A stretch of DNA of 5,172 nt from an uncultured Clostridia bacterium (GTDB taxonomy: Bacteria > Bacillota > Clostridia > Oscillospirales > Ruminococcaceae). How positions within the stretch are numbered: position 1 is the stretch's first letter; each line of letters starts with the position of its first letter. Where the stretch lies: the NCBI GenBank assembly GCA_937894185.1, contig CALCSA010000050.1:1-5172 (forward strand). Direction: 5' to 3'. Position numbers and translations under genes: made by a program. Of this stretch, positions 1 to 5,172 are shown one piece after another. Below the pieces are notes generated by a model. It was given only the letters and a program-made list of their open reading frames with translations. It made no database searches and was not told where the DNA came from.

Positions 1-54
1 AAAAACAGAGCTTTGTAGCTTAACTGCGTGTCTGGCGCTGCGGGCGTGGGTCAC
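1..54 (-). other. Foreign sequence replacing the rest of the TRAP gene; possible group II intron 5' end
   Basis: Read on the minus strand, TRAP homology breaks after GTACAGG (61-55). The next sequence begins GTGACCCACGCCC at 54 and runs to the window edge with GTTAAG and AGCTCTGTTTTT motifs. It encodes nothing DctP-like in any frame. The GTG-initial start, the breakpoint inside a codon and the GTTAAG/CTCTGT elements about 25-50 nt in loosely recall the first stem region of bacterial group II introns. However, the usual GUGYG start is not matched (GUGAC here), and too little is visible for a fold. Other possibilities are the edge of another mobile element, a deletion junction or a misassembly. 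Confidence 0.3.
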
Positions 55-385
55 CCTGTACTGATTCTGCGGCGCTGCCCAGCTGTCCGGAAGGGTACAG
101 ATCTACCTGAATGGCTCCGGAAGAATGATCTTCTACATATTCTTTAAAAACCTCCGCGAACATGATGTCGGGGCTGTCGGTTGCGGGCAGGTTTCCCGGA
201 GTGTAAGCCAGCTTAATGGTGTACACCTTATCCGTTGCTGGGGCAGGGGCGACGTTTTTTTCACTGCCGGCATCCGTTGTGTTTCCGCTGCTTGCGCTTG
301 GAGCGCTATTGGCGGAACTGTTACCACACCCAATCAAAGAAATGCATAACACTAAACCCAGTACAAAACAAATCAGCTTTTTCAT
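20..385 (-). pseudogene. TRAP transporter solute-binding lipoprotein (DctP family), interrupted after the N-terminal third
   Basis: This is the extracytoplasmic substrate-capture subunit of a tripartite ATP-independent periplasmic (TRAP) transporter, a family that binds carboxylates such as C4-dicarboxylates, sialic acid or sugar acids. The N-terminus is a lipoprotein signal: MKK, a hydrophobic stretch and the lipobox LIGC with Cys20, followed by a Ser/Ala/Asn-rich linker to about residue 52. The mature domain opens with VYTIKLAYTPGNLP and reaches the family motif YPSGQLGSAAESVQG (residues 97-111). Family members run to about 330-345 residues, but here homology ends at Gly111. The next ten residues (DPRPQRQTRS) are not DctP-like and a TAA stop follows at 20-22. 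No other frame in the remaining bases resumes the family sequence. An AGGAGG ribosome binding site (396-401) precedes the ATG at 385. The gene lies 102 bp after the lyase and probably shares its transcript. It may be broken by an insertion, a rearrangement or a contig artefact. The family call is firm; the pseudogene status depends on sequence beyond the window. Confidence 0.8.
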
Positions 386-395
386 TTTGATGAAA

Positions 396-401
396 CCTCC
401 T
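396..401 (-). promoter_or_regulatory. Ribosome binding site of the TRAP binding protein
   Basis: On the minus strand this reads AGGAGG, ten nucleotides before the ATG at 385. It fixes the start in front of the lipoprotein signal peptide and shows the gene has its own strong translation signal. Confidence 0.85.
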
Positions 402-410
402 ATTTATATG

Positions 411-425
411 ATGAACTATGTTCAT
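411..425. promoter_or_regulatory. Candidate IclR-family operator between the lyase and TRAP genes
   Basis: A perfect palindrome, ATGAAC-TAT-GTTCAT, lies upstream of the TRAP ribosome binding site (396-401). It resembles the core palindrome at the lyase promoter: read on the minus strand, both are 15-mers of the form ATGAA-N4-GTTCAT (here ATGAACATAGTTCAT, at the promoter ATGAAACATGTTCAT). I see no good promoter next to it; the best -35-like match, TTGGCA at about 462-457, has no matching -10. It could be an auxiliary operator for looping or intragenic control, or chance in AT-rich DNA. Confidence 0.4.
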
Positions 426-487
426 AAACACAAGGTAATCAATGCATTTAAAAGGGAATATGCCAACGGGAATAGGGGAGCGGTATG

Positions 488-1405
488 CTAAGCATACATA
501 GTGTGATACAACTCAATGGTTTTTATGATTTCCTGATCCACCTGCGAGTCGATGGCTACATATGGTTTAGTACAATATTCGCTGCAAATCCCCAAATGAG
601 CGAGGGCTTTTTTTCGCCAGACATTGGGGGACATCCAAGCGCTGCTGTAGCGGTTCAACCGATTCATATCGTTCATGATATGGCACAGTTCGTTAAGTCT
701 GGCCTCATCCTTTTTCATAGCGGAACGGTATAGCTCAGACAGAAGCTTGGGATAGGGATTGGCAAGAGAGGGTACAATTCCATCGGCCCCGGCCTTTAGG
801 CCTTCGTAGCAGAGGCTTTCATCTCCCACGGTGACGGCAAAGTTTTTTCCCCTGTTTTTAAACTGCTTAAGTAGCTGATGAATCCGATTCAAGTCACCGC
901 TGCTATCTTTGATGCCAATGATATTATCTATATGAAACAGCTTTTCGATTACCTCTATGCTGATATTGGCTCCGCAAGTACTTGGAATATTGTACAGCAT
1001 AATGGGAAGTTTGGTGGCAGCTGCAACGCTGCTGAAAAAGGAATATGCTTCATCGTCGTTATAAATGGGGTAATAATAGGGCAGGGTAACAACCAAAACG
1101 TCTGCGCCTGCTTGTTCGGCATGCTTTACATTGCGTAGTACCGACATGAGTCCGGTATCTGCCACGCCCGCATAAACCAACACTCTGCCAGCAACCATTT
1201 GAATACACCGGCTGATGATTTCGCTCCTGATATTTTCATCGAACCGGGCAAATTCACCGGTGGAACCCATGATAAAAATTGCGTCAACGCCGCCAGCTAT
1301 TACATAGTCGATCAACACCTTCATCTCTTCGTAGTTTACCGATTCATTTTGATGGATCGGTGTTAACAGTGGTGTAATCACGCCGCTGCCAATGATTTGC
1401 CTCAT
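488..1405 (-). CDS. DapA/NanA-superfamily lyase (dihydrodipicolinate synthase family protein), probably a 2-keto acid aldolase or dehydratase
   Basis: This 305-residue protein is a complete class I Schiff-base TIM-barrel enzyme of the DHDPS/N-acetylneuraminate lyase superfamily, acting in the cytoplasm on 2-keto acids. The substrate-carboxylate loop is GSTGEF (47-52), the catalytic Tyr is Y138 in YNIP, and the Schiff-base Lys is K166 in IIGIKDSSGD. A GADGIVPSLAN strand (206-216) matches the family's GxxGxIS/VP region. In true DHDPS an Arg follows YNxPxR and binds the dicarboxylate; here the equivalent is Thr143 (YNIPSTCG). Together with the GST rather than GTT loop, this argues against lysine biosynthesis and for a catabolic branch such as N-acetylneuraminate lyase, keto-deoxy-sugar-acid aldolase or a related dehydratase. 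AGGAG (1413-1417) sits seven bases before the ATG. The gene is first in a unit with the TRAP gene, next to an IclR regulator, which supports a catabolic role. The exact substrate is unknown. Confidence 0.88.
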   Translation of the reverse strand: MRQIIGSGVITPLLTPIHQNESVNYEEMKVLIDYVIAGGVDAIFIMGSTGEFARFDENIRSEIISRCIQMVAGRVLVYAGVADTGLMSVLRNVKHAEQAGADVLVVTLPYYYPIYNDDEAYSFFSSVAAATKLPIMLYNIPSTCGANISIEVIEKLFHIDNIIGIKDSSGDLNRIHQLLKQFKNRGKNFAVTVGDESLCYEGLKAGADGIVPSLANPYPKLLSELYRSAMKKDEARLNELCHIMNDMNRLNRYSSAWMSPNVWRKKALAHLGICSEYCTKPYVAIDSQVDQEIIKTIELYHTMYA

Positions 1406-1412
1406 ATACTCT

Positions 1413-1417
1413 CTCCT
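1413..1417 (-). promoter_or_regulatory. Ribosome binding site of the lyase gene
   Basis: AGGAG on the minus strand, seven bases before the ATG at 1405. This supports the chosen start, which also matches the usual family N-terminus (GSGVITPLLTP). Confidence 0.8.
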
Positions 1418-1420
1418 AGT

Positions 1421-1451
1421 TGTTCATTATTAATGAACATGTTTCATTAAT
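1421..1451. promoter_or_regulatory. Overlapping palindromic operator at the lyase promoter, likely bound by the adjacent IclR-type regulator
   Basis: Two palindromes share a half-site. The first is perfect: TGTTCATTA-T-TAATGAACA (1421-1439, 9-bp arms). The second (1429-1451) is nearly perfect, with ATTAATGAA and TTTCATTAAT arms around CATG and one base missing in one arm. The region is therefore three TTCATTA-type half-sites in alternating orientation. The core, AATGAACATGTTTCATT, resembles the published KdgR box of enterobacteria (IclR family; AATGAAAC...GTTTCATT). The site begins just past the -10 element (1455-1460) and covers the expected transcription start and early leader, a repressor position. 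The assignment to the neighbouring regulator is inferred from family and proximity. Confidence 0.72.
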
Positions 1452-1454
1452 AAT

Positions 1455-1483
1455 ATAATACAGGTTAAAAAGAAATCTGTCAA
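1455..1483 (-). promoter_or_regulatory. Sigma-A-type promoter of the lyase-TRAP unit
   Basis: On the minus strand the -35 is TTGACA (1483-1478, consensus), the spacer is exactly 17 bp (1477-1461) and the -10 is TATTAT (1460-1455, five of six). The expected start lies near 1448, inside the palindromic operator and about 43 bases before the ATG. It stands just downstream of the regulator's terminator, so the lyase unit is transcribed independently. Confidence 0.82.
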
Positions 1484-1506
1484 TTCACAGAAAGTCTAAT
1501 TTTTAC

Positions 1507-1542
1507 AAAAAAAAATGTGCAAGCTTACACAAAGCTTGCACA
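1507..1542 (-). terminator. Intrinsic terminator of the IclR-family gene
   Basis: An 11-bp perfect stem, TGTGCAAGCTT/AAGCTTGCACA (1516-1526 and 1532-1542), encloses a 5-nt loop. In the minus direction it is followed by nine Ts (1515-1507). It starts 11 bases after the regulator's stop codon, so it insulates the regulator from the lyase promoter. An A-rich stretch on the other side is weaker as a tail in the plus direction. Confidence 0.92.
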
Positions 1543-1553
1543 AAAATAAATTA

Positions 1554-2357
1554 TTACTTCAACAAGGTTTTAATTTCGTTTGTCGCTTCCTGCAGTTTTT
1601 CTGCAAAGAAGGCAACCTTGTCATCCATCACCCGCAGAGACGGGCCACTGATGCTCAGCGCTCCAAGCAGATGTCCACTGCTGTTGTGAAGAGGTACTCC
1701 TATGCAACGTATTCCATACTCATGCTCCATATTATCGATGGAATACCCCCGCTGCCGGGTTTTTTCAAGATCTTCTCGTAAAGCCTTCTCATCGGATAGG
1801 GTAAAGGAGGTAAAGGCCTCCAGCCCCTGATCAACCACACTTTGAACCAGCTCTTCATCTGAGTAGGCGAGAATCGCCTTGCCGATTCCGGTACAATACA
1901 TTTTGGCTTTTACGCCGACGATAGACCTTGCATACAAAACTCCTGGAGGATAAGAACCTTCCACATATATGATTTCAGTTCCGGAAGGAAAGGCCAAGTA
2001 GACTGTTTCCAAACATTCCTCCGCGATTTTATCCATATATGGTTTTATAATTGCTTTGGTAGGGTCGGTGCTGTATAAAACATTACTCAAGGTAAGTATC
2101 TTTTTCCCCAGTTTGTATTTGCCACTGCTGTTATTTTTTTCGATAAAACCGCACATTTGAAAAGTACTGACAACATTATATACGGAACTTTTTAACATAC
2201 CCGACAGATCGGACAGTTCTTTGATACCCCGTTCCGGATGGTCGGAATCAAAGTAGTCCAACAAGCACAGAGCTTTATAGAGCGATTTTACTTTTGGAAT
2301 ATTCTCCTGCACTTTTAACACCAACCATTCATCATTATATACACCATAGCACAACAT
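1554..2357 (-). CDS. IclR-family transcriptional regulator
   Basis: This protein of up to 267 residues has the two-domain IclR plan. A winged helix-turn-helix spans about residues 22-90: VKSLYKALCLLDYF, then GIKELSDLSGMLKSSVYNVVSTFQMCGFIE as the HTH, and a GKYKLGKKILTL wing. A C-terminal effector-binding domain follows, with YCTGIGKAILA (154-164), EYGIRCIGVPL (213-223) and GALSISGP (232-239), all family hallmarks. It most likely senses the acid or keto-sugar handled by the downstream lyase and TRAP system and binds the palindromes at 1421-1451. The start is uncertain. The ATG at 2357 has no visible ribosome binding site, and a consensus TATAAT (2339-2334) lies inside the first codons. A GTG at 2312 would give a 252-residue protein starting near the conserved domain, but it also lacks a good binding site. 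The coding sequence is AT-rich, unlike the genes to its right. It ends in a strong terminator. Confidence 0.88.
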   Translation of the reverse strand: MLCYGVYNDEWLVLKVQENIPKVKSLYKALCLLDYFDSDHPERGIKELSDLSGMLKSSVYNVVSTFQMCGFIEKNNSSGKYKLGKKILTLSNVLYSTDPTKAIIKPYMDKIAEECLETVYLAFPSGTEIIYVEGSYPPGVLYARSIVGVKAKMYCTGIGKAILAYSDEELVQSVVDQGLEAFTSFTLSDEKALREDLEKTRQRGYSIDNMEHEYGIRCIGVPLHNSSGHLLGALSISGPSLRVMDDKVAFFAEKLQEATNEIKTLLK

Positions 2358-2470
2358 TCATAACGAGTCAATTTTTGCTTATGGAAAGCTGAGTGGCTTT
2401 TCACATTGTTTTGGCATCATTTTGCTGCCAGAGCGTAAAAATATTTAAATAGATATCAGTATTAAATAGA

Positions 2471-2503
2471 AAAGAAAAAAAGCTGGCATAAACAACCATG
2501 GCT
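2471..2503 (-). terminator. Probable imperfect terminator after the alpha/beta hydrolase gene
   Basis: In the minus direction AGC-(CA)-TGG (2503-2496) can pair with CCAGCT (2486-2481). This gives a 6-bp stem with a 2-nt bulge and a 9-nt loop, followed directly by seven Ts and more T-rich sequence. It lies about 50 bases after the hydrolase stop. The stem is short and bulged, so termination may be partial. Confidence 0.45.
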
Positions 2504-2550
2504 ATGTTTGATTTTCCGTCACTTGGCTAAAGATTTTGGCAGTAGAAAGC

Positions 2551-3516
2551 CTAGTCCTCCGGTGGAGTAGGGGGGGATTCACAGCCCAAGTGGAGCTGAA
2601 AGAACTCCCCCATCTCCGCCACCGACTGGCGGCTTTCCCGCAGGGCAGGCCCCGCCAGAGTGAAGTCGTGAAACATCTCCCGCCAGATTTTGCAGAAGGC
2701 GTCCACCCCCTGAGCATAAGCTTTTTTGGCCAAAGCTGTGCAGTCCACCGCAAGGGGCTCGTCGCCCCCCACGTGAATCAGCAGGGGAGGGAAGCCCTGT
2801 AAATCCCCGTAAACCGGAGAGAGCAGAGGGTCGGTCAGGTCGTGGCCTTGGGCGTAGAGGTCAAAAATGGCCTGCCGCTTGCCCTGCCACTGGGCAAAGG
2901 CAAGGGGAGGCGGGCAGAGCTGAAAGGTGCTCTTGTCGCTGACATCGGTGACGGGGGAAAGCAGCCCCACGGCACAGGGCAGGGGAGCGCCTTCCGCCAA
3001 CAGCAGGTGGAGGAGGGCCAAACAGAGATTGCCCCCCGCTGAATCTCCCAGCAAAGCAATGTTTTCCGGCTGGTATCCCCCCTGTAGCAAGGCATCCCAA
3101 ACGGTGCGGCAGTCTTCCAGTCCGGCGGGGAAGGGGTACTCCGGAGCCAGACGGTACTCCACCGACAGCACCGGAATAGAAGTTGCCTGAGCAAAGAGGG
3201 AGGCTCCATGCCGGGAGATGACCAGATTGCCCATCAACCAGCTTCCCCCGTGGAGGTAAAGGATCATCTGATCGGGGTGACTTTCGTGCTGCTGCACCCA
3301 CTCGCAGTCCACGCCTCCCAACGTGACCGGCAGGGTCTTGATTCCCGGAAGGGCGGGCAAAGCCTCGTGAAGCTTCTGCTGAGCCGTCCGCTGCTCCTCC
3401 ACCGTCATCTCTCCCAACAGAGTCTGCTTTTTAAGAGCAGCCCTGCTCATCAGGTGGGAGGCCGGTCCCGGGCTGTCGGTTGAAAATTCCAGATAGGGAT
3501 GTTCTTCTTGGGACAT
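2551..3516 (-). CDS. Alpha/beta hydrolase of the hormone-sensitive lipase (HSL, acetyl-esterase) family
   Basis: This complete 321-residue protein is probably a cytoplasmic carboxylesterase acting on short-chain acyl esters. The HSL oxyanion-hole motif is HGGSW (89-93, where HGGGF/W is usual), followed by the YRLAPEYPFPA motif (121-131). The nucleophile is Ser159 in GDSAGG, the acid is probably Asp252 in HVGGDEPLAVD, and the base is His283 in MFHDF. All three triad members are therefore present. No signal peptide or membrane segment is visible. The N-terminal 60 residues form the family's helical cap, and the C-terminus is a short Pro/Glu tail. AGGAAG (3522-3527) lies five bases before the ATG. 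The gene is GC-rich like uvrC and lies 172 bp after it, with a degraded repeat of the uvrC 3' end as its leader. It may be co-transcribed with uvrC, since no terminator is seen between them. The physiological substrate is unknown. Confidence 0.9.
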   Translation of the reverse strand: MSQEEHPYLEFSTDSPGPASHLMSRAALKKQTLLGEMTVEEQRTAQQKLHEALPALPGIKTLPVTLGGVDCEWVQQHESHPDQMILYLHGGSWLMGNLVISRHGASLFAQATSIPVLSVEYRLAPEYPFPAGLEDCRTVWDALLQGGYQPENIALLGDSAGGNLCLALLHLLLAEGAPLPCAVGLLSPVTDVSDKSTFQLCPPPLAFAQWQGKRQAIFDLYAQGHDLTDPLLSPVYGDLQGFPPLLIHVGGDEPLAVDCTALAKKAYAQGVDAFCKIWREMFHDFTLAGPALRESRQSVAEMGEFFQLHLGCESPPTPPED

Positions 3517-3688
3517 GGTATCTTCCTTTCACGATGCCGGAGAATCCGGTGGATGATGATGTAAATGCTGCCCTACTCCTCGGGGTACAAAAACCGGAAC
3601 AGGGAGTGGGCGGCGGGCAAAGTCATGCCGGGTGCGCATGCGAGGTTCTCTTGTGATGCCGAAAAATCCGGCGGATGTAGAGGTTGCC
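3517..3688. other. uvrC-hydrolase intergenic spacer
   Basis: This 172-bp gap holds the degraded uvrC-tail copy, the hydrolase ribosome binding site (3522-3527) and two related small hairpins. In the minus direction neither hairpin is followed by a T-run, and I see no convincing promoter, so read-through from uvrC into the hydrolase is plausible. Confidence 0.6.
3533..3650 (-). repeat. Diverged second copy of the uvrC 3' end (copy A of a tandem duplication)
   Basis: The segment repeats 3655-3764. The core 3569-3637 matches 3685-3753 at 67 of 69 positions with no gaps. On either side the match continues with substitutions and a 6-bp length difference, giving an offset of 116 in the core and 122 at the left end. 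On the minus strand copy A reads ENLACAPGMTLPAAHSLFRFLYPEE and stop, a near copy of the last 25 UvrC residues (EDLAGAPG...FLHPEE). It has no start codon or binding site of its own and sits in the leader of the hydrolase gene, so it is a gene remnant and not a gene. Confidence 0.9.
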
Positions 3689-3764
3689 CTACTCCTCGGG
3701 ATGCAAAAACCGGAACAGGGAGTGGGCGGCGGGCAAAGTCATGCCGGGTGCGCCGGCAAGGTCC
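3655..3764 (-). repeat. Copy B of the tandem duplication: the functional 3' end of uvrC plus its downstream flank
   Basis: This is the partner of 3533-3650. It contains the last 25 codons of uvrC, the TAG stop at 3691-3689 and about 35 bases beyond. The duplicated unit therefore includes both coding and flanking sequence. The flanks each keep a small hairpin (3658-3672 here, 3537-3549 in copy A). Confidence 0.9.
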
Positions 3765-5172
3765 TCGGGGCTGGCGGCCAACAGGGCCTTCTGGGTTTTA
3801 AAGTGCCGGAGCAAGGCGGCGGCTCGCTTTTCGCCAATGCCGGGAGCCTGTGTAAGGCCCAGAGCAAAGGCGTTTTTCTTGTGCTTTTGCCTCATATGGC
3901 TGATGGCAAAGCGGTGAACCTCATCCTGAATGCCGGTGACCAGAGCAAAGGCTCTTCGATTTTTGGCAATGGAAATTTCCTCCCCCTCCCCGGCGATGGC
4001 CCGGGTTTTGTGGGCGGAATCCTTGACCATGCCAAAGATGGGAACGGCCAGCCCCATCTCCCGCAGCAAAGGCTCCACTGCCCCCACGTGGCCCTTGCCG
4101 CCGTCCAGCAAAATCAAATCGGGCAACCGCCGAAAGCCCGGGTCCTGTTCCTCCGGGTTTTGATAGCGGGAAAACCGGCGCTGCAACATCTCCCGCATGC
4201 TGCCGTAGTCATCCACGCCGGCGATGGTCTTCATGTTAAACTTTTTATAGGCGGAGCGCAGGGGCCTGCCGCCCTCAAAGACCACCATGCCTCCCACGAT
4301 CGTCTCGCTGCCCAAGTTGGAGATGTCGTAGGCTTCGATGTATTGGGGCGGGGCGGAAAGTCCCAACAGCCGGGCCAACTCATCCAAAGCTGCCAGTTCC
4401 TTGCCGGTTCGCTCCAGCTTGTGGGCCAGATGCTGGGCGGCGTTGGCCAAGGCCATCTCCACCAGCCGCTTGCCTTCCCCCCGCTCGGGAACCCGCAGGC
4501 TCACCTTTTTGCCCCGCACCTCCTCCAGATACCGTTCCACCAGCTCGGGCTCCTCACTGGGGCCGTCCAGCAGAATAACAGGGGGTACATCCGTTTCAGC
4601 GGCTCCGTAGTAGGAGAGGAGAAAATCCCGCCGTGCCCACTCCAAAGAGTCGATTTCCCCCAGATCAAAGGTCTGTTTGTCCACCAGCCGCTGGGCACGA
4701 ATCTTCAGCAGAGCCACACAGCTTTCCTGTGTTCCCTGGGTGAGAGCCACAATATCCTGATCCACAGTGGTTTTGGAAAAGACCACGTTCTGCTGGGCGG
4801 TGATGCGCTGGATCGCCCGGATTCTGTCCCGGTAGAAGGCGGCCTGCTCAAAATCCAAAGCGTCGGAAGCAGCCTCCATCTTTTGATGCAGCTGCTCCAA
4901 AGAGCGCTCGTTGCCGCTGTGGATAAACTCCACCGCCTGTTCAATCAGCTCGTTGTATTCCCGGCGGGAAATTTTTCCCGAGCACAAACCGACGCACTGC
5001 TTGATGTGAAAGTTAAGGCAGGGGCGTCCCTTGCCAAAATCCTCCGGAAATTTGCGCTTGCAGGTGGGAAGCAAAAAGGCTTTATTCACCTCATCCACTG
5101 TCTGATTCACCACAAAAGAGGAGGTGTAGGGCCCCAGCCAACGGGCACCGTCGGAGGGGGTGATGGCCTTTT
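3689..5172 (-). CDS. uvrC: UvrC, excinuclease ABC subunit C (N-terminus beyond the window)
   Basis: UvrC makes both incisions around a DNA lesion in nucleotide excision repair with UvrA and UvrB. The frame is open to the window edge: residues KAITPSDGARWLGPYTSSF precede the GTG at 5113. That GTG is therefore internal, and the GIY-YIG nuclease domain lies mostly outside. Counting from this GTG as 1, the cysteines C18, C32, C40 and C44 follow the spacing C-x13-C-x7-C-x3-C, close to the Fe-S cluster ligands described for E. coli UvrC. A UVR (UvrB-binding) motif spans about 71-105 (LEQLHQKMEAASDALDFEQA). The RNase-H-like 5' nuclease domain has D263 in EAYDISN, D301/D302 in GVDDYGSM, D337 in LLDGGKGH and H400 in DEVHRFAI. 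A helix-hairpin-helix DNA-binding region closes the protein (about 419-470, APGIGEKRAAALL). It is GC-rich, and its 3' end is partly duplicated downstream. The identification is certain. Confidence 0.97.
   Translation of the reverse strand, partial: KAITPSDGARWLGPYTSSFVVNQTVDEVNKAFLLPTCKRKFPEDFGKGRPCLNFHIKQCVGLCSGKISRREYNELIEQAVEFIHSGNERSLEQLHQKMEAASDALDFEQAAFYRDRIRAIQRITAQQNVVFSKTTVDQDIVALTQGTQESCVALLKIRAQRLVDKQTFDLGEIDSLEWARRDFLLSYYGAAETDVPPVILLDGPSEEPELVERYLEEVRGKKVSLRVPERGEGKRLVEMALANAAQHLAHKLERTGKELAALDELARLLGLSAPPQYIEAYDISNLGSETIVGGMVVFEGGRPLRSAYKKFNMKTIAGVDDYGSMREMLQRRFSRYQNPEEQDPGFRRLPDLILLDGGKGHVGAVEPLLREMGLAVPIFGMVKDSAHKTRAIAGEGEEISIAKNRRAFALVTGIQDEVHRFAISHMRQKHKKNAFALGLTQAPGIGEKRAAALLRHFKTQKALLAASPEDLAGAPGMTLPAAHSLFRFLHPEE

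Noticed and set aside
125..491. Plus-strand ORFs opposite the TRAP gene and its upstream spacer
   Set aside because: They are antisense shadows with no binding site or recognisable domain, and they run through the signal peptide region and spacer of the real gene.
2384..2420. Short inverted repeats AAAGC...GCTTT and GGCA...TGCC upstream of the regulator
   Set aside because: Arms of only 4-5 bp with no tail and no relation to the operator motif; they are expected by chance in this AT-rich spacer.
2835..3301. Long alternative frames on both strands within the hydrolase gene
   Set aside because: High GC leaves few stops in all frames. Only the 3516-2551 frame carries a complete catalytic triad and family motifs.
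3655..3672. Hairpin after uvrC as an intrinsic terminator
   Set aside because: The stem is short and in the minus direction is followed by ATCACAAG, not a T-run.
3565..3917. Two plus-strand frames sharing the peptide KNRNREWAAGKVMPGA, apparently a small duplicated protein family
   Set aside because: The similarity is explained by the DNA duplication of the uvrC tail read antisense. Neither frame has a ribosome binding site or a domain of its own.
5111..5113. GTG as the start of UvrC
   Set aside because: The frame continues upstream to the window edge with typical UvrC sequence (DGARWLGPYTSS), so this is an internal valine and the gene is cut by the window.

Overview
The window reads as part of a chromosome from a Gram-positive anaerobe of the class Clostridia, perhaps a gut Oscillospiraceae-like lineage. 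This is inferred from protein style, strong AGGAGG-type ribosome binding sites, a sigma-A-type promoter, a TRAP solute-binding lipoprotein and a GC-rich housekeeping gene. I cannot name a species. All five recognisable genes lie on the minus strand, so transcription runs from the right end to the left.

In transcription order the layout is as follows. (1) uvrC (5172 to 3689) lacks its N-terminus at the window edge. (2) A 172-bp gap (3688-3517) holds a second, degraded copy of the uvrC 3' end. (3) An HSL-type alpha/beta hydrolase (3516-2551) follows, then a likely imperfect terminator (about 2503-2471). (4) An IclR-family regulator (2357-1554) ends in a very clear intrinsic terminator (1542-1507). 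(5) A well-formed promoter (TTGACA, 17 bp, TATTAT; 1483-1455) is overlaid downstream by overlapping palindromes (1451-1421). It drives a DapA/NanA-superfamily lyase or aldolase (1405-488), followed by the start of a TRAP transporter solute-binding lipoprotein (385 to about 55). TRAP homology stops abruptly at position 55, and the last 54 bases of the window are unrelated sequence carrying a stop codon.

The left half looks like a carboxylate or sugar-acid uptake and catabolism locus. The TRAP binding protein would capture an acidic substrate, the aldolase-family enzyme would cleave or dehydrate it, and the adjacent IclR protein would control the transcription unit through the palindromes over the start site. 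A related 15-bp palindrome (411-425) lies between the lyase and the TRAP gene. The substrate cannot be fixed from sequence; sialic acid or keto-deoxy sugar acids are family-based guesses.

The two halves differ in composition. uvrC and the hydrolase are GC-rich with G/C-ending codons, while the regulator, lyase and intergenic DNA to the left are AT-rich. The change falls near 2550, which suggests a boundary between resident and acquired DNA. The most notable observations are the partial tandem duplication of the uvrC 3' end, the broken TRAP gene (possibly a mobile intron or other insertion), and the promoter/operator architecture of the lyase unit. I found no convincing novel defence or RNA system.
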